From assembly GCF_025403485.1 (NCBI RefSeq), contig NZ_CP099966.1, positions 3,633,001 to 3,697,000 of the forward strand: a stretch of 64,000 bases of DNA, given 5' to 3'. A model generated the notes under the pieces. The model saw nothing but the letters and a program-made list of their open reading frames with translations. It had not been told where the DNA came from and ran no database searches. Made by a program: the position numbers and the translations under genes. This DNA is from Chryseobacterium paludis. GTDB taxonomy: Bacteria; Bacteroidota; Bacteroidia; Flavobacteriales; Weeksellaceae. How positions within the stretch are numbered: the first letter of the stretch is position 1; the number at the start of each line of letters is the position of its first letter. Positions 36,219 through 43,931 of this stretch are shown one piece after another.

Positions 36219-36794
36219 TTAAACTGCTGGTTCAGCGGCTTTAGCTACAATAGCATCTTCTAGCATGTCCATAATTCTTGCAAGACCGGCAGGTAACTCA
36301 TCATTTACAGCTTTTACATGGACACCTAAAGTGTACGTTTTCTCTGTAGTTGATGTACTTGAATTGGTCTTTTTATAAGAAGCAGAAGCATTGAATTTTA
36401 CTTTCCAAATTTTTCCGCTTACAGAAGCACTTCCTGTGAATTCACTTGAAATAGCTTGAGTTTCCACTGAGTTTAATTTTGCGTTAAAATCAATCGTCAT
36501 CTCATCAATTCTTAATGCAGGAATTGTAAGCATTGAAAGAAATGGAACCTGTAGTGTAACAGTAGAATCTATGATAGCACCATTTTCACCAGGAACCGAC
36601 TTTTTATATTTAAAATCTACATATCTAAGCTCTGAAGGAGCTGTCGGGTGATTGGCAGGGTTGAAACCTACCTCTTTAATGAAGTTTACTTGCGAAATAG
36701 ATGCATCGTGTTGCGCTTTAATAGCTGCCTGCATAGGCCCACCGATGTAAACACTAAAATCTAAACTGTTTAATTCTTGAACTAAATTTGCCAT
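36219..36794 (-). CDS. DUF2589 domain-containing protein
   Basis: A 191-aa protein. The family plan is clear: an N-terminal YIGGPMQAAIKAQHDA helix, VNFIKEVGF, VDFKYKK, then VPFLSMLTIPALRIDEMTIDFNAKL. The function of DUF2589 is not known to me. There is no signal peptide or membrane helix. The middle is beta-rich with many Ser/Thr (residues about 125-160). It is the first gene of a three-gene operon and is preceded by two tandem operator-promoter modules and a leader of roughly 200 bases. Confidence 0.82.
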   Translation of the reverse strand: MANLVQELNSLDFSVYIGGPMQAAIKAQHDASISQVNFIKEVGFNPANHPTAPSELRYVDFKYKKSVPGENGAIIDSTVTLQVPFLSMLTIPALRIDEMTIDFNAKLNSVETQAISSEFTGSASVSGKIWKVKFNASASYKKTNSSTSTTEKTYTLGVHVKAVNDELPAGLARIMDMLEDAIVAKAAEPAV

Positions 36795-36996
36795 AATTTA
36801 AAAATTTTAAAGGTTATTAATAATTGGTTAATAATATATAGTAGTGCTAGCAGACTAATATTCAGTTAGGGTAATACATATCCTGTTCAGTGTTTTTAGG
36901 TACTGAAAACTGATAATTAATTAAAAATTAATTTGGATATTTTTAAGACTGGAACAAGTTTATTTAGTTCTTGTTTCCTTGGTTATTTTGTTACTT

Positions 36997-37030
36997 CAAA
37001 GATAGTTTAAGGTGGCGCCAAAACTCGTCG
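36997..37030 (-). promoter_or_regulatory. Operator-promoter module 3 (DUF2589 operon, proximal)
   Basis: CGCCA-AAACT-CGTCG (37016-37030) is the most degenerate copy of the inverted repeat. After 11 bases on the minus strand comes TATCTTTG (36997-37004). The leader to the DUF2589 start is about 200 bases and holds no ORF. Confidence 0.75.
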
Positions 37031-37084
37031 TGTTATAATTTTCTTCCATTATTATTTTGTTTTATTTTGGTCTTATTTATACTT

Positions 37085-37118
37085 CAAATATAACTTCGAA
37101 AAGCGCCAAAATCTGGCG
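37085..37118 (-). promoter_or_regulatory. Operator-promoter module 4 (DUF2589 operon, distal)
   Basis: CGCCA-AAATC-TGGCG (37104-37118) is a perfect inverted repeat, followed after 11 bases on the minus strand by TATATTTG (37085-37092). It is 88 bases upstream of module 3. Confidence 0.82.
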
Positions 37119-37159
37119 TGTTTTTTATTTTAATTAAAAAATTAGGAATCTATTAATAT

Positions 37160-37207
37160 AAGCTCATAAGCTTATTTTAGTCCAATATAAGCTTTTTAGC
37201 TTATATT
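37160..37207 (-). terminator. Tandem hairpins at the end of the patatin gene
   Basis: AATATAAGCT (37184-37193) pairs with AGCTTATATT (37198-37207) around TTTT and covers the stop codon. A second palindrome (AAGCT-CATA-AGCTT) follows at 37160-37173. They probably end patatin transcription before module 4. Confidence 0.55.
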
Positions 37208-38238
37208 TTGTTTCTGATGAGTTTTTGTACAATCTGATTCAATGTTTCTCTATTATCATCTATATAACTTAATCCAGCTTGTATCAGATTTTCGATATTA
37301 GAACGTCTTACATTATCCATTGCAGGAGAAGCATTTTTTAAGGATGGATTGATCCGATAATAATTCTTCTGATTTCTCAAACCCAATGTCTGAAACATCT
37401 GGCAAAGTTGGTAATCAACAGTTTCTGCATTAGCAGACATCAAAATATCAATAATAGGAGTTACCCAGCCAATTTTTCCGGCTTTTTCTAATTTCTTAAA
37501 AGAATAGCTGCGGGATTCAATTCCTGTTCCTATAGATATCATGATCATATCATTTACTGTAGGGTGATTGGCTTTCTGATGGTTTCTCAGCACTTCCGCA
37601 AAAGGGATCTTTCTTGCTTCCGCATAAGCACAAAGTGCAGGGTTGTTCGCAAACATCCCACCATCAATAAGGCTGAATAATTGTCCATACATCGATTTGA
37701 TCTGTACAGGACTGAAATAGGTAGGTGCTGCTGAAGTTGCCCGGCAAACATCTTTTACATAAAAGTTATCCGTACTTAAGCTGGCTTCCCATGAGTTAAA
37801 AAGTTTAGCCCTTCTGTTTTCAATATCATAACTGGTAATCAAACAAGGTTTTATTAATTCTTTTAATTCAAGATGTCCAAAAAAATCATTTAGATTTTTT
37901 TCCAGTGCTTCTTGGGAAATCTTTTCGTTGAGTAAGCCAAACGGATTTACCAGTTTCTCCCAAAAAGAAACCTGAAATATGTCGCCACCTTTTTCAGCAT
38001 ATAATTCTAATCCTTTCTGAATAGAGTATTTTGCTTTTCGGTGTTCATCCGGGCACAGTATAATAGAAGCAATGAGTCCTCCTGTGCTGCTTCCTGCTAC
38101 CAAATCAAAATAATCGCCAAGTTTTGCATTGGGTTTATCATAATATTGTAGTTGTTCTTCTATGTAACGTAAAATAATACAGGTGATAATACCTCTTATT
38201 CCGCCGCCGTCTAAAGAAAGAATGGTTGTCTTTTTCAT
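37201..38238 (-). CDS. Patatin-like phospholipase
   Basis: A 345-aa cytosolic acyl hydrolase with an intact site: oxyanion loop D10-GGGIRG16, nucleophile elbow G49-S-S51-T-G53 and catalytic aspartate D192 in DGGMFANNPA. Patatins of this compact form cut phospholipid acyl chains. Several act as membrane-degrading effectors in bacterial defence, such as CapV in CBASS; no cyclase or other CBASS gene is present here. It has its own operator-promoter module, so it is part of the presumed WYL regulon. There is no signal peptide, so it would reach the inner membrane from inside. Confidence 0.92.
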   Translation of the reverse strand: MKKTTILSLDGGGIRGIITCIILRYIEEQLQYYDKPNAKLGDYFDLVAGSSTGGLIASIILCPDEHRKAKYSIQKGLELYAEKGGDIFQVSFWEKLVNPFGLLNEKISQEALEKNLNDFFGHLELKELIKPCLITSYDIENRRAKLFNSWEASLSTDNFYVKDVCRATSAAPTYFSPVQIKSMYGQLFSLIDGGMFANNPALCAYAEARKIPFAEVLRNHQKANHPTVNDMIMISIGTGIESRSYSFKKLEKAGKIGWVTPIIDILMSANAETVDYQLCQMFQTLGLRNQKNYYRINPSLKNASPAMDNVRRSNIENLIQAGLSYIDDNRETLNQIVQKLIRNKI

Positions 38239-38365
38239 GTGATGGTATTAATTGTTAAAGCGACACTTACAATCTTTAATGTTTAAAACCAAGGTTCATT
38301 TTTCTAGATAAAACAATTATTTTTGTCATGTAGATTTCATTGTTTTTTATTGTTTTCTTGTAAAG

Positions 38366-38399
38366 CAAAGGTAGATCAGGGAAGCGACAGAACTTGTCG
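38366..38399 (-). promoter_or_regulatory. Operator-promoter module 5 (patatin gene)
   Basis: CGACA-GAACT-TGTCG (38385-38399) is a perfect inverted repeat. After 11 bases on the minus strand comes TACCTTTG (38366-38373), about 128 bases before the patatin start. Confidence 0.82.
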
Positions 38400-38428
38400 T
38401 ATTATAATTATTTTCAAATAAAAGAGAA

Positions 38429-38929
38429 TTATATAATGATATATCCGCTCTTATCCGCAGGCATTTTAGCCAGGGTTCTCCAGGTAGTTTTTATAAGGCC
38501 TTTTTTTGTTAAAATGTTCTTTTTTTCAAAGTGCGGAAGGTCTTTGAATGTTTTCCAGTTTCCACCCCAGTCCCAACCATGTTTGGCAAAAATCTTTACA
38601 CATTCATACCAATCCGCAACACCATCATTGTCCCAGTCTTTTGCAGTATCCCAACTAACTGCTTTTCCGTCGATCATCAAACAAATGTCAACCGCTAGCC
38701 CATAATTGTGAATACTTTGCCCTGCTTTGGCATTGGTTACTTTCTTTCCCGTCGTAAGTCTTCCGATCGCATATAGTTTTTCCTGCTCTTCAAAAGATCT
38801 CAAACCTTGGGTAATTCTTACTTTAGCTCTGCCAGCAAGAGCTTCATCACATTCTTTAATAATTTGTTTTACTTCCTCTCTTACCAAAGGGTGAAGCTTT
38901 TCTATCCGTTCTAAAGTCACTTTATCCAT
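38429..38929 (-). CDS. M15 family peptidoglycan endopeptidase (endolysin-like)
   Basis: A 166-aa VanY/Ply-type metallopeptidase that cuts the peptide stems of peptidoglycan (L-Ala-D-Glu or D-Ala bonds). Zinc ligands are H74 and D81 in S72-I-H-N-Y-G-L-A-V-D81, with H133 in LPHFE. A putative metal-binding-like DWDNDGVADW loop is at 98-107. It has no signal peptide or anchor, so it would need lysis, membrane damage or a holin-like helper to reach the wall, as phage endolysins do. It is preceded by operator-promoter module 6. Confidence 0.9.
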   Translation of the reverse strand: MDKVTLERIEKLHPLVREEVKQIIKECDEALAGRAKVRITQGLRSFEEQEKLYAIGRLTTGKKVTNAKAGQSIHNYGLAVDICLMIDGKAVSWDTAKDWDNDGVADWYECVKIFAKHGWDWGGNWKTFKDLPHFEKKNILTKKGLIKTTWRTLAKMPADKSGYIII

Positions 38930-38955
38930 AATACAATTTTTAGTCTTTTAGGAAA

Positions 38956-38989
38956 CAAAAATACATATGGATAGCGCCAAAACTTGACG
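38956..38989 (-). promoter_or_regulatory. Operator-promoter module 6 (M15 peptidase gene)
   Basis: CGCCA-AAACT-TGACG (38975-38989) has one mismatch between arms. After 11 bases on the minus strand comes TATTTTTG (38956-38963). The leader to the peptidase start is only about 20 bases. Confidence 0.8.
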
Positions 38990-39162
38990 TATTTAAAATA
39001 GAATTAACTTGTTGTATTCATTAATTACGTCGATTTTGAACTGTATGATTTATAAACAGATGCGTACAATTATTGGAGCTTTCAAGCTTCTCAGGAACAT
39101 TGCGCTTGTGAAAAATAATTGGAATTTTACCAGGATGATAATATTATAGTATGGGGATCTTT

Positions 39163-39774
39163 TTATTTTTTTTCATACTTCCAATTGCGGGATTTACCTT
39201 CAGATATCCATTCCAGAGCCTGTTCCATTCTTTTATTACGGGTAACTTCTGTTTTAGCTTCAGAAATCCATAGGATATATTCTTTTCTGAAAGAAAGTGA
39301 AGCCTTCTGAAAAATATCTAAAGCTTTTTTGTTTTTGTCCAATGCTTTTTGAAGATCATCCGGAATGGGAACTTCAGTTTTCGAAACAGGTGCTTTTTTC
39401 ATAGTAACACCCATATCCATAAGATCCATCGCTTCTTTAATTGCTTTTTTCAGTTGAGGTTTTGAGGGCAAATCTTCTATTTTTGTAATTTTTCCTAAAC
39501 TAAACATCGAGTTTTTCTCAATAGTCTCTGTGATTTCCTGCATTGTTTTCATTTCTTTTTCAAGCCAGAATCCAAAAGTACAATGCTGTTTGAAGGAGGC
39601 CATAGCACAAAGATTTTTTCCTTTGTAAAGAAAATGAGGGAAACCCCATTTTATAGTTTCTTCAGCATCGGGACAGAATTCATGAATGATTTCACGAAGG
39701 TAATTTAAGATAGGTTTGGCAAAATCCTGAGATTTTTCAATATATAAATCAATTTTAATGCTATGCTTTTCCAT
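39163..39774 (-). CDS. DUF1801/YdeI (OmdA-like) family protein
   Basis: A 203-aa protein. The N-terminal 110 residues look like a DUF1801 domain (ILNYLREIIHEFCPDAEETIKWGFPHFLYKGKNLCAMASF). The C-terminal part matches the YdeI/OmpD-associated family (VPIPDDLQKALDKNKKALDIFQKASLSFRKEYILWISEAKTEVTR, shown here in part). Members are linked to peptide resistance in some bacteria; the biochemical role is unknown. It follows the serine hydrolase gene by four bases and is probably cotranscribed with it. It lacks the WYL operator. Confidence 0.85.
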   Translation of the reverse strand: MEKHSIKIDLYIEKSQDFAKPILNYLREIIHEFCPDAEETIKWGFPHFLYKGKNLCAMASFKQHCTFGFWLEKEMKTMQEITETIEKNSMFSLGKITKIEDLPSKPQLKKAIKEAMDLMDMGVTMKKAPVSKTEVPIPDDLQKALDKNKKALDIFQKASLSFRKEYILWISEAKTEVTRNKRMEQALEWISEGKSRNWKYEKK

Positions 39775-39778
39775 AATC

Positions 39779-40906
39779 CTATTGAAATAATTTTACGGTT
39801 TCATTTACAAGAAATTTTACCTGATCAGGTCTTCCTCTGTCATTTTTAGGTGAGTTTTCGTAGCTTCCGGTTCTTACAATAACCATATTATGATCAGGTA
39901 TCATAATGATATATTGACCCTGAAGTCCTAGAAAATAATAGTGTTTAATGGGATTGTCATGATTGATCCAAAGTCCCATTCCGTAAATGTTATCCGATTT
40001 TTTTGTAGGTGTTCTCATCTGCTCAATAAATTCAGCATTGAGAACCTGAATACCATCAGCTTTACCATGGTCTAAAAACAGTTGACCTAGTTTGGCAAAA
40101 TCCCGGGTATTAGAATGTATGCAACAGTATGTTTTTTCCATTCTGCTGTTATCTACGCTCCATTCTGCATTTTGTTCCATTCCTAAAGGAATCCAGAATT
40201 TCTCTGATAAATAACTTGCTAGTGTTTGGTCTATTGATTTTTTTATGGCAAAACCTAATAGTTGTGTCGAACCACTTTGATATTCAAACTTTGAACCTGG
40301 CTCTGCTTTAAATCTTTTTGTAAAAGTAGCTTTTATAAGACTCCTCCCATAATAAGCTTTTGCATTGGGACGAAAGGGATTTTTGTAATCTTCATCCCAA
40401 TCCAGACCAGACTCCATCTGAGCAAGATTTTTTAGGGTAAGCTGATCGCCAAATTTTTTGTTTTTGAAATCATCGAAAAGATCTGAAAATTTCTGGTCAA
40501 TATTTTTTATTTTACCTTCTTCTAAAGCTTTCCCCAAAAGCATTACTGTAACAGCTTTAGCCATAGAGAAAGAGTTAGTTTTAGATAGTTGATCATATCC
40601 GTTCCAATATTGCTCATGAACTAATTTGCTGTTTTTGATCACTAAGAAAGAGGCCGTATTAGAATGGATAAGGTTGTCAACTATGGTTTTAGGTAAGTCT
40701 GTTTTGTTGTATAATGGATCTTCTTCCCAAAGCTTTGGTGACTCTGTTGCAATGATATTACTGGGAAAGAGTTTTCCATCATCAATGTTTGCGCTTGACC
40801 TGCCTTTAAAATACGTTTTAGCAATTCCACTGAATAAATAATCGTATCCGAAAAGATAAGAAAGAGCTACTGTGGCAGCTGCTCCGCCAATAATATATTT
40901 TAGCAT
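39779..40906 (-). CDS. Beta-lactamase-fold serine hydrolase
   Basis: A 375-aa class C beta-lactamase/esterase family member. The nucleophile motif S114-M-A-K117 is present. The second motif reads YQS instead of Y-x-N, as in many esterase-like members. An N-terminal hydrophobic segment (residues 4-24) acts as signal or anchor. Its role may be D-amino peptide or ester hydrolysis rather than antibiotic resistance. It is upstream of the YdeI-family gene. Confidence 0.88.
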   Translation of the reverse strand: MLKYIIGGAAATVALSYLFGYDYLFSGIAKTYFKGRSSANIDDGKLFPSNIIATESPKLWEEDPLYNKTDLPKTIVDNLIHSNTASFLVIKNSKLVHEQYWNGYDQLSKTNSFSMAKAVTVMLLGKALEEGKIKNIDQKFSDLFDDFKNKKFGDQLTLKNLAQMESGLDWDEDYKNPFRPNAKAYYGRSLIKATFTKRFKAEPGSKFEYQSGSTQLLGFAIKKSIDQTLASYLSEKFWIPLGMEQNAEWSVDNSRMEKTYCCIHSNTRDFAKLGQLFLDHGKADGIQVLNAEFIEQMRTPTKKSDNIYGMGLWINHDNPIKHYYFLGLQGQYIIMIPDHNMVIVRTGSYENSPKNDRGRPDQVKFLVNETVKLFQ

Positions 40907-41004
40907 TTTTGTTTAAATGTGTCTTTAACAAATTTAAAATAAATTTAGCATGAAAATAAAAATCTATTGGCAAATAAGTTATTTTTGCGCTTATTGAAGA
41001 AAAG

Positions 41005-42306
41005 ATGATTAAAAGATTTATTGTATTTGCATTGTTCATATTTTCCATAAGCTGCTTTTCACAGACTTATAAAACAATAGATACTGCAGACTATAAAGAA
41101 AGGATAGCCTTTTTAAAGACATTTAATGCAAATAATGAGCTGCTGATTAAAAATCTAAAAAGCAGTTACTCAGGAAAGACGGGTTCAGAATTAGCTAAAA
41201 TTTATAAAGAAATAGGGGCTGATTTTGAAAAACAGGTTAAAAATAAAGACTTCATTTTCAAATCTGAATTTGATCCTACGATTAAATCTTTAATTCAGCG
41301 TTTGAGAAAGAATAATCCGCAGATCCCCACAGATTTAAAAATATTGATTGCTAAAGATAATACTCCCAACGCTTATTGTCTTGCAGACGGGACTTTCGTA
41401 ATTAATATAGGTTTATTTAACTGGCTGGATAATGATGACCAGATTGCGTCAGTGATTTCGCACGAATTGGGACATAGAATTGAACAGCATTCTCTGAAGG
41501 CATTTGTAAACTATATCACTCAGGATGAAAAAGATAAACTCACTGTCAATAATCTAAAATCAGCGAAAGTAAACCTGAACCAAAGGGCTTTCGACGTTTT
41601 GAAGAACAGGATGTATAAAAAAGGAATAGAAAAAAGAGGGCATGAGATGCAGGCAGATTCTTTAGGTTATACAATCTTTAAAAACAGTGATTTTAAAAAA
41701 GAAGAATTTGTAAATGCCCTATTACGGCTTCAGGATTTTGATACCATTTCACCAAAGGTATTAAAGCTAGAGACTTACAGGAAGTATTTTAATCTTCCCA
41801 AGCAGGAGTTTAAGGAAAAATGGCTTAAAAAGGAAGATTTTTCGATATATGATTACAATCATTTTAAAGAAAAACTAAATAAGGATTCTTTAGCCTCTCA
41901 TCCTGAAATTACTTTACGGATAGAAAAGCTTAAAAAGAGATTCCCGGAATTAATCGTTGCTGCATTGCCGGAAAAGGCTTCTGAGTCATTTGCTTCACTT
42001 GAAAAAATCGCAAGTATGGAAATCTTACCTGATTTTTATCACTCTGAAGATTATGGATTAGGAGTGTATACAAGTCTTCAATTCTTACAGGATGGCGTAG
42101 AGGAAAAATATTATAAAAGCTGGTTGGGGAAATGCTTTGCTAAGATTTATGAAGGCCGGAAAAATTATAATCTCAACAGATATCTGGATCGTGTTGATCC
42201 CAAAAATCAAAGTGAAAGCTATCAGCAATTCCTTAATTTTATGTGGAACCTCAGTTTAGAGGATATAAAAAATATAGCTGATTATTATCAAAACAAAGAA
42301 TCCTGA
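41005..42306 (+). CDS. Secreted M48 family metallopeptidase
   Basis: A 433-aa protein with a signal peptide; Cys17 in SISC could make it a lipoprotein, otherwise cleavage follows FSQ. The zinc site is H153-E154-x-x-H157 in SHELGHRIEQHS, with E214 in HEMQADSLGY as third ligand. Related to BepA/LoiP-type outer membrane quality-control proteases. It is a lone gene convergent with the next. Confidence 0.9.
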   Translation: MIKRFIVFALFIFSISCFSQTYKTIDTADYKERIAFLKTFNANNELLIKNLKSSYSGKTGSELAKIYKEIGADFEKQVKNKDFIFKSEFDPTIKSLIQRLRKNNPQIPTDLKILIAKDNTPNAYCLADGTFVINIGLFNWLDNDDQIASVISHELGHRIEQHSLKAFVNYITQDEKDKLTVNNLKSAKVNLNQRAFDVLKNRMYKKGIEKRGHEMQADSLGYTIFKNSDFKKEEFVNALLRLQDFDTISPKVLKLETYRKYFNLPKQEFKEKWLKKEDFSIYDYNHFKEKLNKDSLASHPEITLRIEKLKKRFPELIVAALPEKASESFASLEKIASMEILPDFYHSEDYGLGVYTSLQFLQDGVEEKYYKSWLGKCFAKIYEGRKNYNLNRYLDRVDPKNQSESYQQFLNFMWNLSLEDIKNIADYYQNKES

Positions 42307-42323
42307 TCAAATCAGGATTCTTT
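42295..42323. terminator. Bidirectional terminator
   Basis: A 13-bp perfect stem (42295-42307 with 42311-42323) covering the M48 stop codon and ending three bases before the convergent gene. Confidence 0.88.
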
Positions 42324-42325
42324 TA

Positions 42326-43855
42326 TTAGTAGTTAAGTCTTTCAAGACGTATTTTATTGAATTTTTCTTTCTCATTAAATTCTCTCAAAAGAATATAACC
42401 TTCTTTTCCTACATATGGAGTTACTGTAAAGTTATCTTTTTCAGAAATCGGAATGACTTCCTGTTTGAATTTTCCATCGATTACAGTATTGATAAATAGA
42501 TTCCATTTTTTTTCTCTCGTTGCCTCATCTTTCTGATAATCGCGGTAGAAGAAAACTACGTCTTTCCCATCGTTCAGATACTGTGAAAACAGATAATCTG
42601 CATTTACCCACTTGGATTTTTCTTTTTCAAAAACCTTCAGTTCTTTTATATTGAAATCTTTATCGGTATAGATGTATACAAGATCTGTCGTTTTGGGAGC
42701 ATTGTACTGGCCTTCAGGTTTAAATTTTTCAGATAAAATTCCGACACTTCCATCACTCATAAAATACATGTCTTTGGTCTGAAGGTAATATCCGTTTTCC
42801 ACCCCTCCATCTGCGCTGATATTTTTAAGGTGAGCCGAATAATCAGGTTTGAAATTTAAAGCCTTCAAATCTGTAGTAAAATCATTTTTATTGACAACCA
42901 GACGGGCAAAGCCACGCATTTTATCAGAAACAAAATTCTTTCCGGTTAAAACAATCTTATCATCAAAAGTTTTATCATTGTCAATTCTCGATTCCTCTGT
43001 TGCAAAAAAATCAATATTATAGATCGTTTCCGGTGAAAGGCCTGTGACAGGTTTATTAGAAACCTCCTGTCCGGTTTTCATATCAATGACAAGCATAGAA
43101 AATGTTTTATCATCTCCATTTACATTTCTTAAAATTCCGTAGATATATTTTTCATCTTTATCTAAAACACTAAGATCAGAAAATACTTTTTTGCTTCCAT
43201 TGGTGTTGTATTTATACCTCCAGATCTCTTTTTTGTTTTCATTAAATTTTATAATGCTGTTATTATTGACATATTTGCCATAGTCATGATACTCCACAGC
43301 GATAAATCCGCCTTCTTTTACTTCGCTAACGGCAGAAACGTAGTTATACCCTTTTTCTTTCTTTTCTTCACGGTTTTCTTTTCTTTCCTCTTTCCAGGTT
43401 TTTGGCTGAGTGATTTCTGTAAAAACACCTTCCTTATAGTCATAATAGACCTTAGGGGCAACAGTATTTGTTTTTAGATCAACAACCATAGAAGGAGGAG
43501 GAGCGGTCAGTACTCTTTTGAAAAGTTGGATGTAAGTGATGTCAGTAGGTTGCAGAATGATCTTTCCTTTAAAATCTAAATATCCAAAATAAGAACCAAC
43601 ACTGTTGTCTCCTTCAAATTCATTATTGGCAACAGGATTTAAATTTTTATCTAGAATTACATAACCGAATTTGTTAGTGGTTTTTCCTGTCTTTCCATAG
43701 GAATATACAGAAACATAACCGTATAGATTATCTTTTGTGTCAAAAAGGGCATTCATTCCGATGTACTTTCCCGAAGCCAGTGCCGCCAGATCCTGTGTTT
43801 GCGAATAATATAACGCCTGAACAAGACCGAAGGCCACCAATAGAATTTTTTTCAT
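42326..43855 (-). CDS. Secreted protein of unknown function
   Basis: A 509-aa protein starting at 43855 (MKKILLVAFGLVQALYYSQ signal peptide); an ATG at 43873 adds six residues. Repeated strand patterns (FGYVILDKNLNPVANNEF; YIYTDKDFNIKELKVFEKEK) suggest a beta-propeller-like fold, but no family is recognised. A Lys/Glu-rich stretch (KEERKENREEKKEK) is near residue 155. There is no T9SS tail. Confidence 0.72.
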   Translation of the reverse strand: MKKILLVAFGLVQALYYSQTQDLAALASGKYIGMNALFDTKDNLYGYVSVYSYGKTGKTTNKFGYVILDKNLNPVANNEFEGDNSVGSYFGYLDFKGKIILQPTDITYIQLFKRVLTAPPPSMVVDLKTNTVAPKVYYDYKEGVFTEITQPKTWKEERKENREEKKEKGYNYVSAVSEVKEGGFIAVEYHDYGKYVNNNSIIKFNENKKEIWRYKYNTNGSKKVFSDLSVLDKDEKYIYGILRNVNGDDKTFSMLVIDMKTGQEVSNKPVTGLSPETIYNIDFFATEESRIDNDKTFDDKIVLTGKNFVSDKMRGFARLVVNKNDFTTDLKALNFKPDYSAHLKNISADGGVENGYYLQTKDMYFMSDGSVGILSEKFKPEGQYNAPKTTDLVYIYTDKDFNIKELKVFEKEKSKWVNADYLFSQYLNDGKDVVFFYRDYQKDEATREKKWNLFINTVIDGKFKQEVIPISEKDNFTVTPYVGKEGYILLREFNEKEKFNKIRLERLNY

Positions 43856-43902
43856 AGTTATAATTTGCGCCAAAAATAATGAATTAACCTATAGAAAATA
43901 AA

Positions 43903-43927
43903 AAAGCCTTGAAAAAATCAAGGCTTT
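43903..43927 (-). terminator. Terminator of glyS
   Basis: AAAGCCTTGA (43903-43912) pairs with TCAAGGCTTT (43918-43927), with T-rich sequence following on the minus strand. Confidence 0.82.
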
Positions 43928-43931
43928 CGTT

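Noticed and set aside
33301..38929. Reading the WYL-patatin locus as a CBASS system
   Set aside because: No CD-NTase, Cap2/Cap3 or other cyclic-oligonucleotide gene is present; only the patatin and WYL types are shared.
34536..38929. Reading the locus as a prophage remnant because of the endolysin-like M15 gene
   Set aside because: No integrase, capsid, tail, terminase or attachment-site repeats were seen, and each unit has a host-type TAnnTTTG promoter.
39001..39060. A further operator copy near 39026 (ACGTCGATTTTGAAC)
   Set aside because: The right arm does not match TGNCG and no TAnnTTTG box is at the expected spacing.
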